In this document: piece after piece, positions 1 to 13,090 of the stretch
Layout of the letters: each line of letters starts with the position of its first letter
Position numbering within the stretch: position 1 is the first letter of the stretch
Assembly (NCBI RefSeq): GCF_022682495.2
Contig: NC_071389.1
Span: 174,654,056 to 174,718,055, forward strand
Length of the DNA: 64,000 bases
Reading direction: 5' to 3'
Source of the DNA: Desmodus rotundus
Taxonomy: Eukaryota > Chordata > Mammalia > Chiroptera > Phyllostomidae
Made by a program: the position numbers and the translations under genes
Notes under the pieces: generated by a model
Database searches by the model: none
Seen by the model: the letters and a program-made list of their open reading frames with translations, nothing else
What the model was told of the DNA's origin: nothing

Positions 1-1465
1 GTACTTCCCGTTCTGTGTTGTCTTAGTGTTATTTTTTCCATGTGTTATAATATTTTACACCTCCTGTTATAAAATTGACTGAGTTTAACTGATCAGCTGA
101 GTTAAGCCTGCGTCTCTTTTGAGGGTTGGCTGTGGTTTCATCTTGTATGGCCCGTGTTGTATTTAGTAGATTCTCATTGTAAATATTGGGCGACTGAGTA
201 AGTGGAATGACCTGATAGTGAGTTCTTGACCGCCAGACGTTTCACTGCTCCGGCGGAACAGACATTTAGGGACAGAGGATCAACTAGAGATCTAAACAAG
301 TGTAGCCTGGCTGGCTGAATCAGAGCTATTCTCAACAGTGAAATCGGAAGAAATAGTCAAAATGCGGTTAAGAAGTCATTTAGATTATGTTTAGTGGCTT
401 AATGCTGACAAGGAAGGAATACTGACAAGGTAGCCGTTTTCTAGGTAAAGGCTTTTGGCTGAATAGGAAACTGAAGGGTAATATGGGCTTTGTAAATAAT
501 GACTATAGTTCTGAATTAGAACATTTTTCAAAAGTTTATAGTTAGGGAATAAATACTGTCAGTTCTGCTATCATGCTTGTTTTGAAAATGAGGATTTATT
601 CCTACCCTACTGATATGAGGGAATAATTTGAATCTATTGTAAATCTTACATTTATGTGTGATTTTATCTCAGTAATAGAAGGTAGACGCAGAAAACTTCA
701 CCTAGCTGAACCCAGCCACGTAGGAATACAGGGTATGCGTGTGCGCACACCTCAGATACCTTCCAGCTACCTCACTTCACTGCCTGTTATAAGCTACACC
801 CATCCATACCTTGTTTTATAATTTTCCCTTCAGTGTCAGATAGTTCTTCTTCCACCATTTCACAGTAACTCACCGGCTGCAACCCTTTGGACAGCCAATT
901 CCACAAGCGAAGTTTAGGTCTTTTGGAGAAGTTTAGGTCTTTCTCAATACCTAAGCTTTTTCCATATTTATTTTTTAACCATTTAACATATGTAAAACTG
1001 TGCTACGGTTTTTATTAGATTCTTTTTTTTTATGTGTTACTTATGGCCATTATCCCCATAAGCCCTGGGGTTTTAATGACATGATTTTTGCACAGCACCG
1101 TGACTTTTAGGAATGCACATACTGCATTATCACACAGCTGACTGTACTAATTGATAACGTACGGAGTATGAACTGATAGTCCTCTCTCTCTTCATTTCAA
1201 CCCTCCCTCTCCCCTCTCTCTCAACAGTGAAAGACAGTAAAGAGGCCCTGTAAGGAAGAACCCGGTACCACACAGCACAATGTCAAAGAACTTGTTTAAA
1301 CAGTGATGTTAAAAAGGTGGGGCATGCATTTACCAGTGGAAATAAATAGGCTCAAAAGCACGGAGAGACGAAGTTAATGCAAAAGGTCTGTGGCCCCCCT
1401 GGAGTAAAATTATATCTTACCCTTAAATAAAAAAATTATGTTTAACATTTTCGGAGTCTTTGCTG

Positions 1466-1660
1466 TGTATTAGGCACTATAAGTCTTGACATGGATTATG
1501 TTATGTAATTTTTACAAACACTATAAAGGAGGCATTATTACTGTCTTTATTTTACGGATGAGGAAAAAACGGCTTACAGAGATTAGTTCACTTGCCCAAG
1601 GTCGAAAACTCATAGATGTAAATGTCAGGGCCAGTTCTTAAATCAAGTCTACCTTCTTTG
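1466..1660 (-). repeat. MIR SINE
   Basis: Core TTTTACGGATGAGGAAAAAA and CACTTGCCCAAGGTC is the reverse-orientation MIR core. Confidence 0.75.
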
Positions 1661-2473
1661 CCTTAGACCTTAGGGGCCTCTTAGAATACTTTGTAGATTA
1701 TAGATAAATAATTTCCGATGTGTTATTTCATCTGCACTTAACTGTGTCAGGTTGGCATCACAAACTCTTCTCACCCCTATAATAGATGAAGAAATAAAAG
1801 ATCTTAGACTAAAAAATACACAGATGATCAGAGACAGAACAATAACAGAAACTAATAACAGATTCCTAATTCAGAGTTTTATCCCATATAAAAAGGGAGA
1901 AAAATTAGATAATTGGCAATAAAAGAGGTGAGCTGAACTAAAAAAGAGAAGAAGAAATGATTGTGTTGGAATTTGGAGACAAAAAGGTGAATTTCTAAGA
2001 CTACGTCACAGCTGAAAGGAGGGAGCGGAATGGAGAAGGAGCAGTAGGAGCCTCTGACTCTCTGGTACGTGAAGCCCAATCAGGTTTTCATAGAGGGACC
2101 CAAACGAGCACCAGTTTCAGCACAGGAATATGGTGAGAGGGGTTTGAGGCCAGGAGCATAATAAACTGATTGTGCTGTATGTAAGTCCTGGTTGGTAGTA
2201 GGCTCAGAAACACACACACACACAGACAAAAAGAGAGGAAAGACACTAGTGAAAGCCCTCACCCACAAGGCTTTCTTTGTACCTGCAGCACCTATCACTA
2301 TTTCTGTAGGTAGTCAGTTACCTCACACACAAGCAAGTATTTCATCAGTGTTTGTTGAACTGCAGGTTTGATAAATAGAGCGGCTCTTCAGTTGAGTGTT
2401 GATTAAGAGCCAAATATTATACAGATCATAGGATATGTAATGGTGGAATTAAGGAGTGTTTATGAACTTGAAG

Positions 2474-2644
2474 CAAGGGTCAGTAAACTGTGGCTAGTGG
2501 GGCTGTTTTCCTCTCTGAGCTAAGAATGGTTTTTACATTTTTAGTAGGTTATTAAAAACAAAAATGAAAACAAAGAATAACAGAGACCATATGTAGCCCA
2601 CAAACCCCAAAGTTGACCCTTTGCAGAACTTTTGTCAACCCCTG
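2474..2644. mobile_element. Old hAT-Charlie MITE (MER58-like)
   Basis: Ends CAAGGGTCAGTAAACTGTGG and TTTTGTCAACCCCTG, a diverged version of the familiar CAGGGGTCGGCAAACT terminal repeat. An 8-bp target duplication ACTTGAAG (2466-2473) / ACCTGAAG (2645-2652) fits the hAT superfamily. The family name is from memory. Confidence 0.72.
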
Positions 2645-2794
2645 ACCTGAAGTGTAGCCCATGAGGCAAAAGTTATACTCCATCTTTTTTAGGAAATCAT
2701 GTTAGGTAATAGGAACTGGTATTATAGTGGAGCAAATAGAGGGCTACATTTTCCGACATGCACTTTTTCCCCCCTTACATGTAGGAAGGACTTG

Positions 2795-2950
2795 ATATTT
2801 ATTTAGTATGGTGTTTTGCTAGGGGCTTTGTGTACTTTATAACTTTGAAGGATTATAACTACTTTACCAAGGAGGAAGCTAGGCTCATAGATGCTAAGTA
2901 AGCTTAAGGTTTCACATTTAATAAGTAGTAGGATTCATGTTTGTCTGAGT
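2795..2950 (-). repeat. MIR-like SINE remnant
   Basis: GAGGAAGCTAGGCTCATAGATG and the following AAGGTTTCACATTTAATAAG approximate the reversed MIR core. Confidence 0.5.
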
Positions 2951-4388
2951 CTCCCAGATAAGAGATAAGAAAATAGTGGAGAAAATTTGTTCATAAAAAT
3001 TGAGTATAACTATACACAATTCTGGCTTGAAAATATCTAACTAGGTATCAGATGTGGACATTTGTAATAACTTTAGCTAGTACCTAAAGTATAAACAAAA
3101 CATTTAAATTTTACACGCAAAGAATAGGATTGCTTGGAGAACTGTGTAATTTGATTATAGCATTTGCATATGAAGGAAGATCTTTGGATAAACTGTATTT
3201 AGAGTTGTAAAGAAAATGTAAAGAAAAATTCAAGTCTCATATTAAAAACTTAAAATGATGGTCACCCTTAAAGAAGTATGAGACTTACATTGTTGTCAAT
3301 ATAAAGTGCAAAACAGAAAAGTGTGTTCAGCGTCAATAGAAGTGTACCAGGAAACAGTGGGTTTTTGAAAAGCAGATGTTAAACAAATATTGGCCCATAT
3401 GTTTAATTGTAAAGTTTTATGAAGATTTCAGGCTACTAGGAAAACATGTAATGAGGGTCCTAATATAGATTGGTGGGTCAGGGCAAGACTCCTGCAGCTG
3501 GGCCATTTAAGCTGAGATCTAGGAGTTAGGCAGGCAAATCAAAGACATAGAGGATTATTATTCCAGACAGAATATCGATAGGCCTTGAGGATGGAAAGAG
3601 CTTCACATGTTCAAGTAAATGTCTAAAAAGGCCACTGTATCTCCTAACAACTCTGAGGACAGGAATTACATCTGTTCTGTTCATCATTGTAAATCCAGCT
3701 TCATACATACGGTACCTACTGATGCATAGTGAGTCTTCAACAAGGTAGATCATTGAATTCATGAAGAATGAACGGACATTTCGCTCTGCAGTTCATTGTG
3801 TAATCGTGAGCACAGGGATTGCCTGGATGAAGGACACTACCCTCCTTTCTGAAGCCTACCTGATTATATTAAGTACTCAAATCAGTCACTGTCCCTCCTT
3901 ACCATAGGCTCCTGGCAGCCCAGCTTTCCCAAACCCTAACTGCTGCTGTCAGAGTATCTGAATGGAGCTTGACCTAGAGACAGTCTGCACAGAAAGGTCG
4001 GGGAGAAGGAATGTAGACCGCTCTAACTGGGTATGACTCTGAGAAGGAAGGGTGAATTTGCATGATTACAGCATCAGCAACAGATCTGACCTAGAGTGAA
4101 TGTAGCCACTTTTCTAAAAATAACCAGCCGAGGGTGGATGTGTTCTATACTAAAACGCATGATCCCAGGTTCTCTGGGTGGATCACCAGTCACCAAATAC
4201 CACATGAGAATCAGGCTAGAGGTTCAATTAAGAAGTTAAATATTCAAATGCTTCCTATTTGTGGGGCTTATTTCTTCGTAATCAAATTCGAACTTCTAAA
4301 TTAAGACAATTTTTCTTATAGGTTGGGTGCCTTAAGGAATTTATAAAGTAGAAAGAGAATGACCACAGGGTTGCATATTTGCCAAGTA

Positions 4389-4598
4389 CCGTATTTTTCG
4401 GACTATAAGATGCACTCCCCCTGCCCCCTGCCCTGCCAAATTTGGGAGGGAAATGGGGGTGTGTCTTCTAGTCTCAAAGTAGCTTTCCTGGCTTGCTGTG
4501 GGGAGGGAGGGCAGTGGTGGAGTGGTTTTTCCTATTTTCCTCCTCTAATCCTAGGTACATCTTATGGTCCGGTGTGTCTCATAGTCCGAAAAATACGG
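4389..4598. mobile_element. 210-bp MITE, Tc1/mariner-like TA target
   Basis: Terminal inverted repeats start CCGTATTTTTCGGACTATAA at the left and end with its reverse complement at 4598. About 24 of the outer 27 bases pair, and the outermost 18 match perfectly. TA flanks both ends (4387-4388 and 4599-4600), which fits a Tc1/mariner-type target. The interior is C/G-rich and does not encode a transposase, so this is a non-autonomous element. Confidence 0.8.
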
Positions 4599-6194
4599 TA
4601 TATGAAATAAAGTTGTAGTAGATCACTTTACAAGGTATTTACCATAAAATTGAGGTGAGTTGGAGGCTTACAACAATTAAGGAAGGAGAGATGATAACTT
4701 TAGGTGGGAAGCCAAATGGAAATTGGAGACAGAAGGAAAGAAAACCTTTCAGAGTTATTCGTGAATATGAATCTTTGAGTTAGAAAAGAATAGGCAACAA
4801 GTGGGAAAAACATGTAGAGTTGATCATACAAGAATTTAATAATGACACTTGTGTATGCTTTCCTTATGCTTAAACTTCAGTGAGCTTCGTTTAACGCTAT
4901 CAGACTGCTGGGGGTTTCATGTGAAGTTTGAGGACTTTTCCTCCCGGCTGTCAGGAATCTGTTTCCTTACAGAAAGTGTAATACAAACAGGGTGGGCTGG
5001 CCTATGAGGTTCAGTGCCTGCTCAGAGTTGTTTCGTTTTGATCAGCGAGGGGGGGAAAGGACAACTCCTCTCCCCCAGCAGATACTATAAGGGGGATCGG
5101 TGGTACTGGAATGTAGAAAACTCTTAGTTATTTTCTTAGTGGTTTCTTTTTGAAGTTAAAATTATTGAGTTAGCTATTATCAAAGTCACTTGGCTCGTTC
5201 CCAGGAACAGAGGATATTTTAACTATTGCCGTTACCAATTGATTTTTTCATAAGACATCAAGTTAATGATAACTTTTAAAATGAAAATTAGAGATGTTTC
5301 TTGTGTTTTCTAAATCTTTTAAAGTCTTAACTACTTCTGTTAGCATTCTTTTGTAATCCTGTTGATATTTGCGGGCTAATTAATTATAAAAGCAAGATCT
5401 AAGTCTTTTGTTTTCTCATCACTTTAAAAGTTTGACCTTAGAAGCCATCTTATTGAATGTATGTATATTCTCTGTGTGTGTGTGCGCCCTCTTGGGAATA
5501 CTAATGTATTTTATTTTGTTTAATGCATGTTTTCCTGAAATCTCGTATGCTTATTAGATTGTTTAAAAGCTCAGTGAAGAAGTGAAACATGGAGAGGAAT
5601 TTAAAAAATTATCTGAGCCATTTTATAAGTTCTTTCATATTGTCCTTATGTAAAGGAACATATCTATTCCAAATCATTTTATATTTTTAAAGTAATTTTA
5701 CATACACATTTTCCTATTTTATGCCCTCAGTATGCTCTGAGATCGGGGTGTGAAGGTGGAACTGAGGGCCCACTCCATTTGACTAGTAAGGATCAGTGAG
5801 AAAAGGCGTCTGTAAGAGGCACTTTCAGATGGTAGCGCTGGACCCCCAGTCCAGAACTGGTAGACACTGAACCAGTGCTCTTTTTTCCCCAAAACAGCTT
5901 GTTTGATTGCTCTTGTAAATTAGGAATTGTGTCTCTTGATTTCCATTAAAGTGGAGTATAGGATAATTTAATTCATATTACAAAGCATGTATACACATGT
6001 GCATCTTTATCTATGCGTGTATACATACACAAAGGATGATAAAGATGGTTTTAACTTACGAGCTTGTGTGTTTGCCCCAGGAGGTTTTTAGCCCCTGAGA
6101 CATTATAGAGACAGCTGCGATAAGAAACAGCTTTCGTCCTACAGATCAGGCACCTGTACCGGATGGACTCGCAGGTGTTCCTAGTTTAACCACT

Positions 6195-6835
6195 CCTTAG
6201 TTATTGTTTTGGTAAAATACACAAACACGACATTGACCATTTTATTCATCTTTAAGTGTATAGTTCAGTGGCATTGTTGTGCAACCATCACTACCACCCA
6301 TGTTCATAACTTGTACGTTTTCACAAATGGAAACGCCGTACCCGTTAAACAATAAATGCCCATTTCCCCCACGCCCAAGTCCCTGGAAATCACCATTCTA
6401 CCTTCTGACTCTGTGGATTAGATTACTCTAGGTAGACATGCAGTGGAATCATAGTGGAATCACACAGTATTTGCCCTTTTGTGACTGGCTTACTTTACTT
6501 AACCCAGCTTCAAGCTTCAACCATGTTGTAGCATGTATCAGAGTATTCTTCCTTGAAAAGCCTGAGTAATATTCCATTGTATGTATATACTACATGTTGC
6601 TTGCCATTCATTCATCAACGTACAGTTAGGTTGCTTCTACCTTTTGGCTGTTGTGAATAATGTTGCTAATAAATGGGTGTGCAAATATCTGTTTGAGTCC
6701 CTGCCTTCAGTGCTGTTGCGTATAAACCCGGAAGTGGAGTTGCTGGAATACATGGTAATTCTGGGTCGAATTGTTTTCAGAAACTGCCTTACCGTTTTCC
6801 TCAGTGGCCTCACCATTAAAGGAGTGTTTTAAATG
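6195..6835 (-). mobile_element. Old L1 (L1M-type) 3' region, antisense
   Basis: Contains the antisense L1 landmarks ATATTCCATTGTATGTATAT, GGCTGTTGTGAATAATGTTGC and AAATATCTGTTTGAGTCCCT (ORF2 C-terminus), preceded by a 3' UTR with TTCAGTGGCATTGTTGTGCA. Diverged, no intact frame. Confidence 0.8.
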
Positions 6836-7264
6836 AAAACCAGACAAAAACCAACTTTCAATTCTTTTATTCTCTAGATTTTTTTAATGAACTTTTCTAA
6901 AATAGGATGGATAATAGTTGGATTTCTGTATAGATTAGATTTCTTAGGTAACTAATAATTAAAAGAATGTAGGTTGTGTCCTTATAGGTTTTTGGTAGGC
7001 ACATTTTAAATTGGTTAAATTATCTTCCTGTTTCTCTCTGGAGAACTCAGGAGTTAGAAAAAATTAGGGGGGTGCCGTAGATGAGTCTTAGTTTTTCCAA
7101 AAAAGGTAGAGTGGAATACAATTGGGAAGATTCCCACAGGCATGAAACAGATAAAATTATCTAAAAGTTAATTAACTTTGTTTTCTAATCTAGTCTGCCC
7201 TCCAGAATGCCCCTATAATTATTTCATTAAAAATTAGTAACGACTGCTAGTTTTCCATTTTTAT

Positions 7265-7715
7265 AAAAATTAAGTCCAAATTTCTTTATATACTCTACCA
7301 GGCCCCTCACAATCTGGTGTCAAGCTCTTCTTTGCCACATCATCTTTTTCATCCTCGTACTGCAGCCACCCCAAATATCTCACTGCTCCCTGAGCCTGAC
7401 GTCCTTCCCTGTGCCCGCTCTGCGCGTGTCCGGAATGCCCCCTCACTGCCCTCTCATGTACTGATTGGCACCCTCTGTGTCTTTCAGACCTGGTTCCATA
7501 GTCTCCTTTCATGCAAAACCTACCAACAGCTGCTCTAGGTCGATGCTTTCATGGTACAGCGTTCAGATCACAATAGCATTTACTGAATTGCATTGAAATC
7601 ATCTCTGCATGTCTGTCTAAGCAGAGTGCTCTTGGAGGAGAGAGATGCTGTTCTTGCCATATGCCTTTGTGCGAAGCACACCTGGTGGGTGCAGACAAAA
7701 ACACACTGAATGAAT
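7265..7715 (-). mobile_element. L2-like old LINE fragment, antisense
   Basis: Diverged C/T-rich sequence with CAGGCCCCTCACAATCTGGT, CTGTGTCTTTCAGACCTGGT and GAGAGATGCTGTTCTTG, an L2 3'-like layout from memory. No coding frame. Confidence 0.5.
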
Positions 7716-9059
7716 TACTTTGTGGTTTTGCTCACTGTACAGGACGTTTGCTTCTACTAAAGGATTATTCTCCATAGATAAGCTGAGATTCCCGTCATAA
7801 TTTTACTAATTGCTAACAACTGGGTATATCTTATCATGGGCAAAAGTACCAAGTAGGCTAATTTAAATTTCTTCACTAGCTTGCCACTGCCCCACTTCTA
7901 TGCAGACTTCATACACTTCTGGCCACACTGACTTCACGGCTGTCCTTATGTTACCCTGGGTTCCTCCTGTCCTAGGAGCAAGTATGTAATAATTTAATAA
8001 TTCATTTAATAATTCATACTTAAATGTTACTGATAAAATATATTATTATTCCTAGAAGTTTTTGTAGTGTGAAAGTGGTTCCTAGGTAAAAATGCTGAAT
8101 TCCAAAAAGGAATGAATTAATTTCCAGTGGTAGAATTTTATTCAGTGTGTTGTTTGGGTAAGTACTATACTTGCAGGAAGCAGGATACTCTGCCGTGGCC
8201 CTAGAATCACAGTGAGCAGGCAGGCAGGCTTCCAAGAGCACCTCTGAATCTTCAGCACCTCCAGAGTGGCGTTAACTCAGGGAATATTGTATTTCCTTAG
8301 GCTGCTGCTTTAAGGGTTTGCCCTTCTCTTATTCTGCTCCTCAGTAATAGGCGGGTCAGAGGGATGTGGCTTCTTTCAAAGAGCATAGTCTGCATCATCA
8401 GTAACTAGGAATTTCTTTTTTTAAATATTTAGAACTAGAAATATGTGGTCATTTAATATTTAAACTAGTTTCTCTGAATCAGTTACGGATATGAGTGAAC
8501 ACTTATTAGCTGACTCAACATATGAAATCACGGTCTTTCTACTATAAGCAAAATACTGTGAGGGTCAGGTGTTTGAAATCTTTCCAGTCTAGATTACTCA
8601 AGAGGAAACAAGCAGCAAGATTCAGTTTAATTGCTTGTTATTTTGAAGAAGAAAATGTTATGTGTTATTTTCTCCCCCAAGGCCCGTGTCCAGGGCAGAA
8701 GCATTTTGGTGTTTTTATAGTTCTGAGAGATATTTTCAATGTTTTAGAACTAAAAAACAACTGAGACTGACGTAAATGTATCTGGACAGTGGAATGTTTC
8801 AGCGTTTATCTAAGTAATTGTTCTTGTAGAGTATAGAGGCTTGGTGTTATTTGTACCCAAATCCTACTGATACAATACACTAGAATTAATTAACTAATAT
8901 ATAAGGACATACATAAATTTTGGCACAAATTTTGTCAATGTTTATAAGCGTACATAAGTACATATGTAAAATTATACATGTGTATGTGTCTCTGTGTGCT
9001 TAAGTATGTGTAAGTTTTAACAAGCATTCTAATGTGAGGGCTAGGGGATTGCAGACAGT

Positions 9060-9290
9060 CATACTTGTAGAAACTGAGTTTGAGCTCCTCCATTGGTCTG
9101 CTTGGGTCTGAGGTCTTACAGTGTGTGATATTGGGTAAGGATGGTTCTGTGCCTCAGGTTCCTTATCTGTAAAATTGAGATATAATAGCACTTATCTCTT
9201 AGAGGAATTGTGATTATCATTTGAATTAATGTGTGCCAAGAATATATAAGAATGTTTGGCTCATATAAGCACTTGTATTATTTACTGTTT
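9060..9290 (+). repeat. MIR SINE
   Basis: GCCTCAGGTTCCTTATCTGTAAAATTGAGATATAATAGCAC-type core (split here by position 9153 onward) followed by GAATTAATGTGTGCCAAGAA matches sense MIR. Confidence 0.7.
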
Positions 9291-10419
9291 TTGTAAATTA
9301 TTATTAAATATTGGCCACACAGTTAATTCAGAGAGAAAAAAGCGAACTACTTTGGAAAAAAAGTGACTGTTTTGAAGCCAAAAACATTAGTTAATTTTGC
9401 AGGTTAAAATCATAAAGTTGGTTCTTTATCGTTAAGAGATTATGGTATAAAGAGGGATATGTGTAGGTTGTCAGTGATTTATTCATTATCATATACCTTG
9501 GATTATCTGTTCTGACTGTGTTTACAGTTTTCCCTTTCATGGCCAGATAATGTGTGTTTGTGGGATGGTCTCTACTTTGAAACTGGTAGGTTTAGGAAGC
9601 TATATATCTCTTGCCCATTTTTCACTAGACTTCAATTTTGTCTAATGATTGTTTGACAGAAATGGCACTTGCTAGACTTCCTTCCAAGAAAAACATTGGG
9701 TGTTTCAGGAAGTGGTCTTACTGAGTCAGAGGATAATACTTTTTCCTCTGAGTCAGTTCTGAGCCTCCTTGATATAAATAGGCATCCTTTTACCAAAAGT
9801 TCTGCTTTTCAGATCAGATGTTCAAATCATTATTGATACATGACCACACTAAGAGCAATCCTTTCACTGATATTTCAACTCAGTTAACACTGAAGGGGTC
9901 TTATCTAATTGAAACTGTAGAAATTCTGCTAAGTAAATTAAAAAAGTTAATTCATTTCTGTATTTCTGAATTAGTTTCTATTTTGCATCAAATTTGCTTC
10001 AGATAAGAGTCATGTGTGTTAGGTGTCCATTTGTGTCAGTTTTAGAGGAAATCTACGTTGGTAATGTCCACCTTGGTCACTGAACTTCTATGAACTTTCT
10101 TTAGCACACACACATAACTATAGCATGACTTCAGCACAGGAATTATTTTGCAAAACGCTGTGCTAGTTTGCCAAATCTTGGAGCTGTGTTAGAGATAGAA
10201 AGGAATAAATCAGAGTGATTCTCCATAGCTACATTAAAAAATGCTAAACATGATAAATAATTGTTGAATGACCAGATGTTGTTAAGGTTGAGTTATTTAG
10301 GGAAGACTTTAAAAATGGAGTAGTAATTGAGGAATTAATAGATGTAAGGTATAAAATTGCAAGGGCGAAGGGTGTTTAGGGTAAGTCATAAAGGAACTGA
10401 TAGATGTAGGTAATAGATC

Positions 10420-10590
10420 TTAACTAATCTATGTGTGCTTTTGCATATAAGCCATCTAACACCCATATTCTCAGTTTTACAGATGAGCAAAGAGAGCCTT
10501 AGAGAGGGTATGGTTTGCCTAAAATCACAGGGAGATAGTCGAGTTAGGATTTACATTCAAGGCTGCCTACGTTCATAGCTTGTTCTTTTT
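10420..10590 (-). repeat. MIR SINE
   Basis: CAGTTTTACAGATGAGCAAAG and TTGCCTAAAATCACAGGGAG are the reversed MIR core. Confidence 0.65.
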
Positions 10591-10786
10591 ACTGTGACAC
10601 AGTAAAAGCATTGGCGTATTGTTTCTAGTAGCTCTGAAAAAAACATCCAGTAAGCATTTTACTTCTTGGCAGAAATATTATTAATTTTTTTAAGGGCTAG
10701 GGAAGTTGTCTTTGGATGCTAGGAAATTGCTTTATGGTCAAATTTGCTAACCGCCCCCCCACCCTTTGGGAGCAGCAAAGATGACT

Positions 10787-11013
10787 TTTTAAAAAAAAAA
10801 AGATTTATTTATTTTTAGAAAGAAGGGAAGAAAGGGAGAAATAAAAGGAGGGAAACATCGATGTGAGAGAACAACATTGATCAGTTGCTTCTTGCATGCG
10901 CCCCGGCCAAGACCAAACCTGCAACCCAGGCACGTGCCCTGACGGGGGATTAAATTGGTGACATTTCGGTTTGTGGGATGACGCCCCACCAACTGAGCCA
11001 CACCATTCAGGGT
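10787..11013 (-). mobile_element. Ves SINE (antisense)
   Basis: On the + strand this reads poly-A/T, AGATTTATTTATTTTTAGA, a purine-rich middle, CCCTGACGGGGGATTAAATT (reverse B-box region) and CCAACTGAGCCACACC (reverse A box). This is the tRNA-derived bat SINE layout. Confidence 0.87.
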
Positions 11014-12204
11014 CAGGAATATCTTTTTTCTAGCAGCAGATTATTGTCATTGAGCCTCTGTAAGGTTCTCAAGGTCAGTTGAATATGTTTAGGGAAAATT
11101 TGGGGGTAGTGGTGATTCATGCTGTGAATACTTTGGCATCTACAGTCATTACAAGAGTATGCCACTTTGTTCCATCCTATTTTTGTAGGCAGGGAAGCAG
11201 CTCTGCGACTCTTGGCAAAATTGGCCTTTCTTGAAGCAATAACAGTGGTAGTTCAGATAAAGCACCATTCTTGTAAACACTGCCTCGTGTCTCATAAAAT
11301 TCAAACACTTGTTTCCTGGGAAAATTTTTGTTTTAGCATCCCTGAATGAAATAGCTTCAGTTCTTGGGAGAGCAGGGAAAATCATCTTTTTATTCCCAGC
11401 TAACTAGTTGGAGTGTGCTACTGTGTACTGCTATGTACTATTCCTAGGGATTCTTACCTGCTAAATTGTAAAGGAATAAAAGTATAAAATTCCTCCTGTC
11501 TCCACACCTTTATTTGTAGGCAAGCTTGAAGTTTTTGAGGGTAACTGATAGCCAATTGTCAAAGGCATTTAAGTAACTTCCCCTCCACACAAATGAGAAA
11601 ATAGGATGACTTTCTCCTATGCTCTGTTCTGTCATGTGGTCTGTATAGGTAAATTTATATGACAGGAAGCAGGTTGCTGAGCTAATATGTGGGCCTTTAT
11701 TACTGATGTCACTGAGCTAATGCTTTAGAGCTGCACAGAACTCTGGGAAGTACCCTAGTTTCCAGCCTAATCACTACTGATGAGGGACACACTAGTTTAA
11801 GTGGTATGTCCTAGGGCACAGAGTTAGAAATGGTACTGACAAAGCAAGGAATAGTATTAACTTCGACATTCAGCATCCTTTTTAAACTCAGGACAAATCT
11901 AAATCAAGTTGACATCTAGGATGTTCCAGCAATGATATTTCCTCCACACTCACAGAAAGTGGGTGGGTTCAGGTAGGACGGCAGACAAGTAGAAGGAGAT
12001 GTCTGTTTTACAGAGTGAATGGAAGTGACTTAGAGAGACTTTTGGGGAGTTGAGTTGACACTGCCTGCTCCTTTCCCTAAGGGCTCTTGTTAGAGGCAAG
12101 TGATGCTGCTAAATATTTTCTGTTTTTAACTCTTCAACTAGTTAAGATATTTCATACTACGTTTTTCTTGCTTTTAGAACATTGTTTCATTCTGTCCTTT
12201 CTTA

Positions 12205-12385
12205 TTTATTTATGTATTTTTTATTTACGAGAAAGAGATGCACACAGACACATTGATTTGTTGTTCCACTTATCTATGCATTCATTAGTTGTTTCTTGTA
12301 TGTGCCCTGACTGGGGATTGAACCTGCAAACTTGGCATATTGCAACGGACCGTTCTCTAACTAACTGAGCTACCCGGCCAGGGCC
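12205..12385 (-). mobile_element. Ves SINE (antisense)
   Basis: The tRNA-derived head, read on the minus strand, ends at GGCCAGGGCC with ACTGAGCTACCCGG inside. The tail is T-rich on this strand. The flanking repeats TCATTCTGTCCTTTCTTA (12187-12204) and TCATTCTATCTTTTCTTT (12386-12403) are its target duplication. Confidence 0.85.
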
Positions 12386-12403
12386 TCATTCTATCTTTTC
12401 TTT

Positions 12404-12536
12404 TTTACATTTTTATTTTATTTTCTTACATTATTTTTATTGTATTTTTTCCATTACCTTTATCCCTCCATACCCTCTTCCACCTCTCCCCACCCCCTCC
12501 GCCCACCAATCACCACCCTGTTGTCCATATCTATGA
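12404..12536 (-). mobile_element. L1 3' end (antisense), inserted in the Ves target repeat
   Basis: A T-rich start and then ATTGTATTTTTTCCATTACC and CCACCCTGTTGTCCATATC, the reverse of the bat-type L1 3' UTR. It is flanked by the second and third copies of the same 18-bp target (12386-12403 and 12537-12554). Confidence 0.8.
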
Positions 12537-12639
12537 TCATTCTGTCTTTTCTTAATAAGAAGATTTGAAGTTAAACATCATAATTTAGTCAAGTAAAAAA
12601 TAATTAAGGTCATACTTTTTTATTTGTTAAATGAATATT

Positions 12640-13090
12640 TACTAAGAACTTACTTCATGTTAGGAGCTTTGCTTAGCACTTGGTATTCATTAAAATTATT
12701 TAGCCCCTGCTCTCAAGAAACTATCCTATGTACAAACAAGAAAATAGGAAGTTAGTACAGTGTGGTAAGTGCACCGTAGTGTTAGTCTCCAGTTTTATGG
12801 GAATATGCGAGAGAGGCATCTATCCTACCGTGGGGAAGTCAGGGCGGGCCTCCCAAGCCTGAGATCTAAAGTTTGATAGGAGTTGACCAGGTGAAGGGGG
12901 CAGAGAGGTTTTTGGGTGAAAAGATACTTCAGATAGATGATGTCCCTTAAAGGCAAGAGTGTGAAAAACAATTCAGTGTGACTGATACGTAGTTAGCAAG
13001 GGGAGGGAGTAGGAGAGGTGGCAAGAAGTCAAGGATGGTGAAAGAAGAAACTTCACAGGTATGAGGGACAGCGCACCAAAGTGTACTGCG
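12640..13090 (+). repeat. Possible second copy of the same ancient repeat family
   Basis: GAACTTACTTCATGTTAGGAG and GTCAGGGCGGGCCTCCCAAG followed by GGGGGCAGAGAGG-type text resemble the 5' half of the repeat found at 58640. Highly diverged. Confidence 0.35.
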
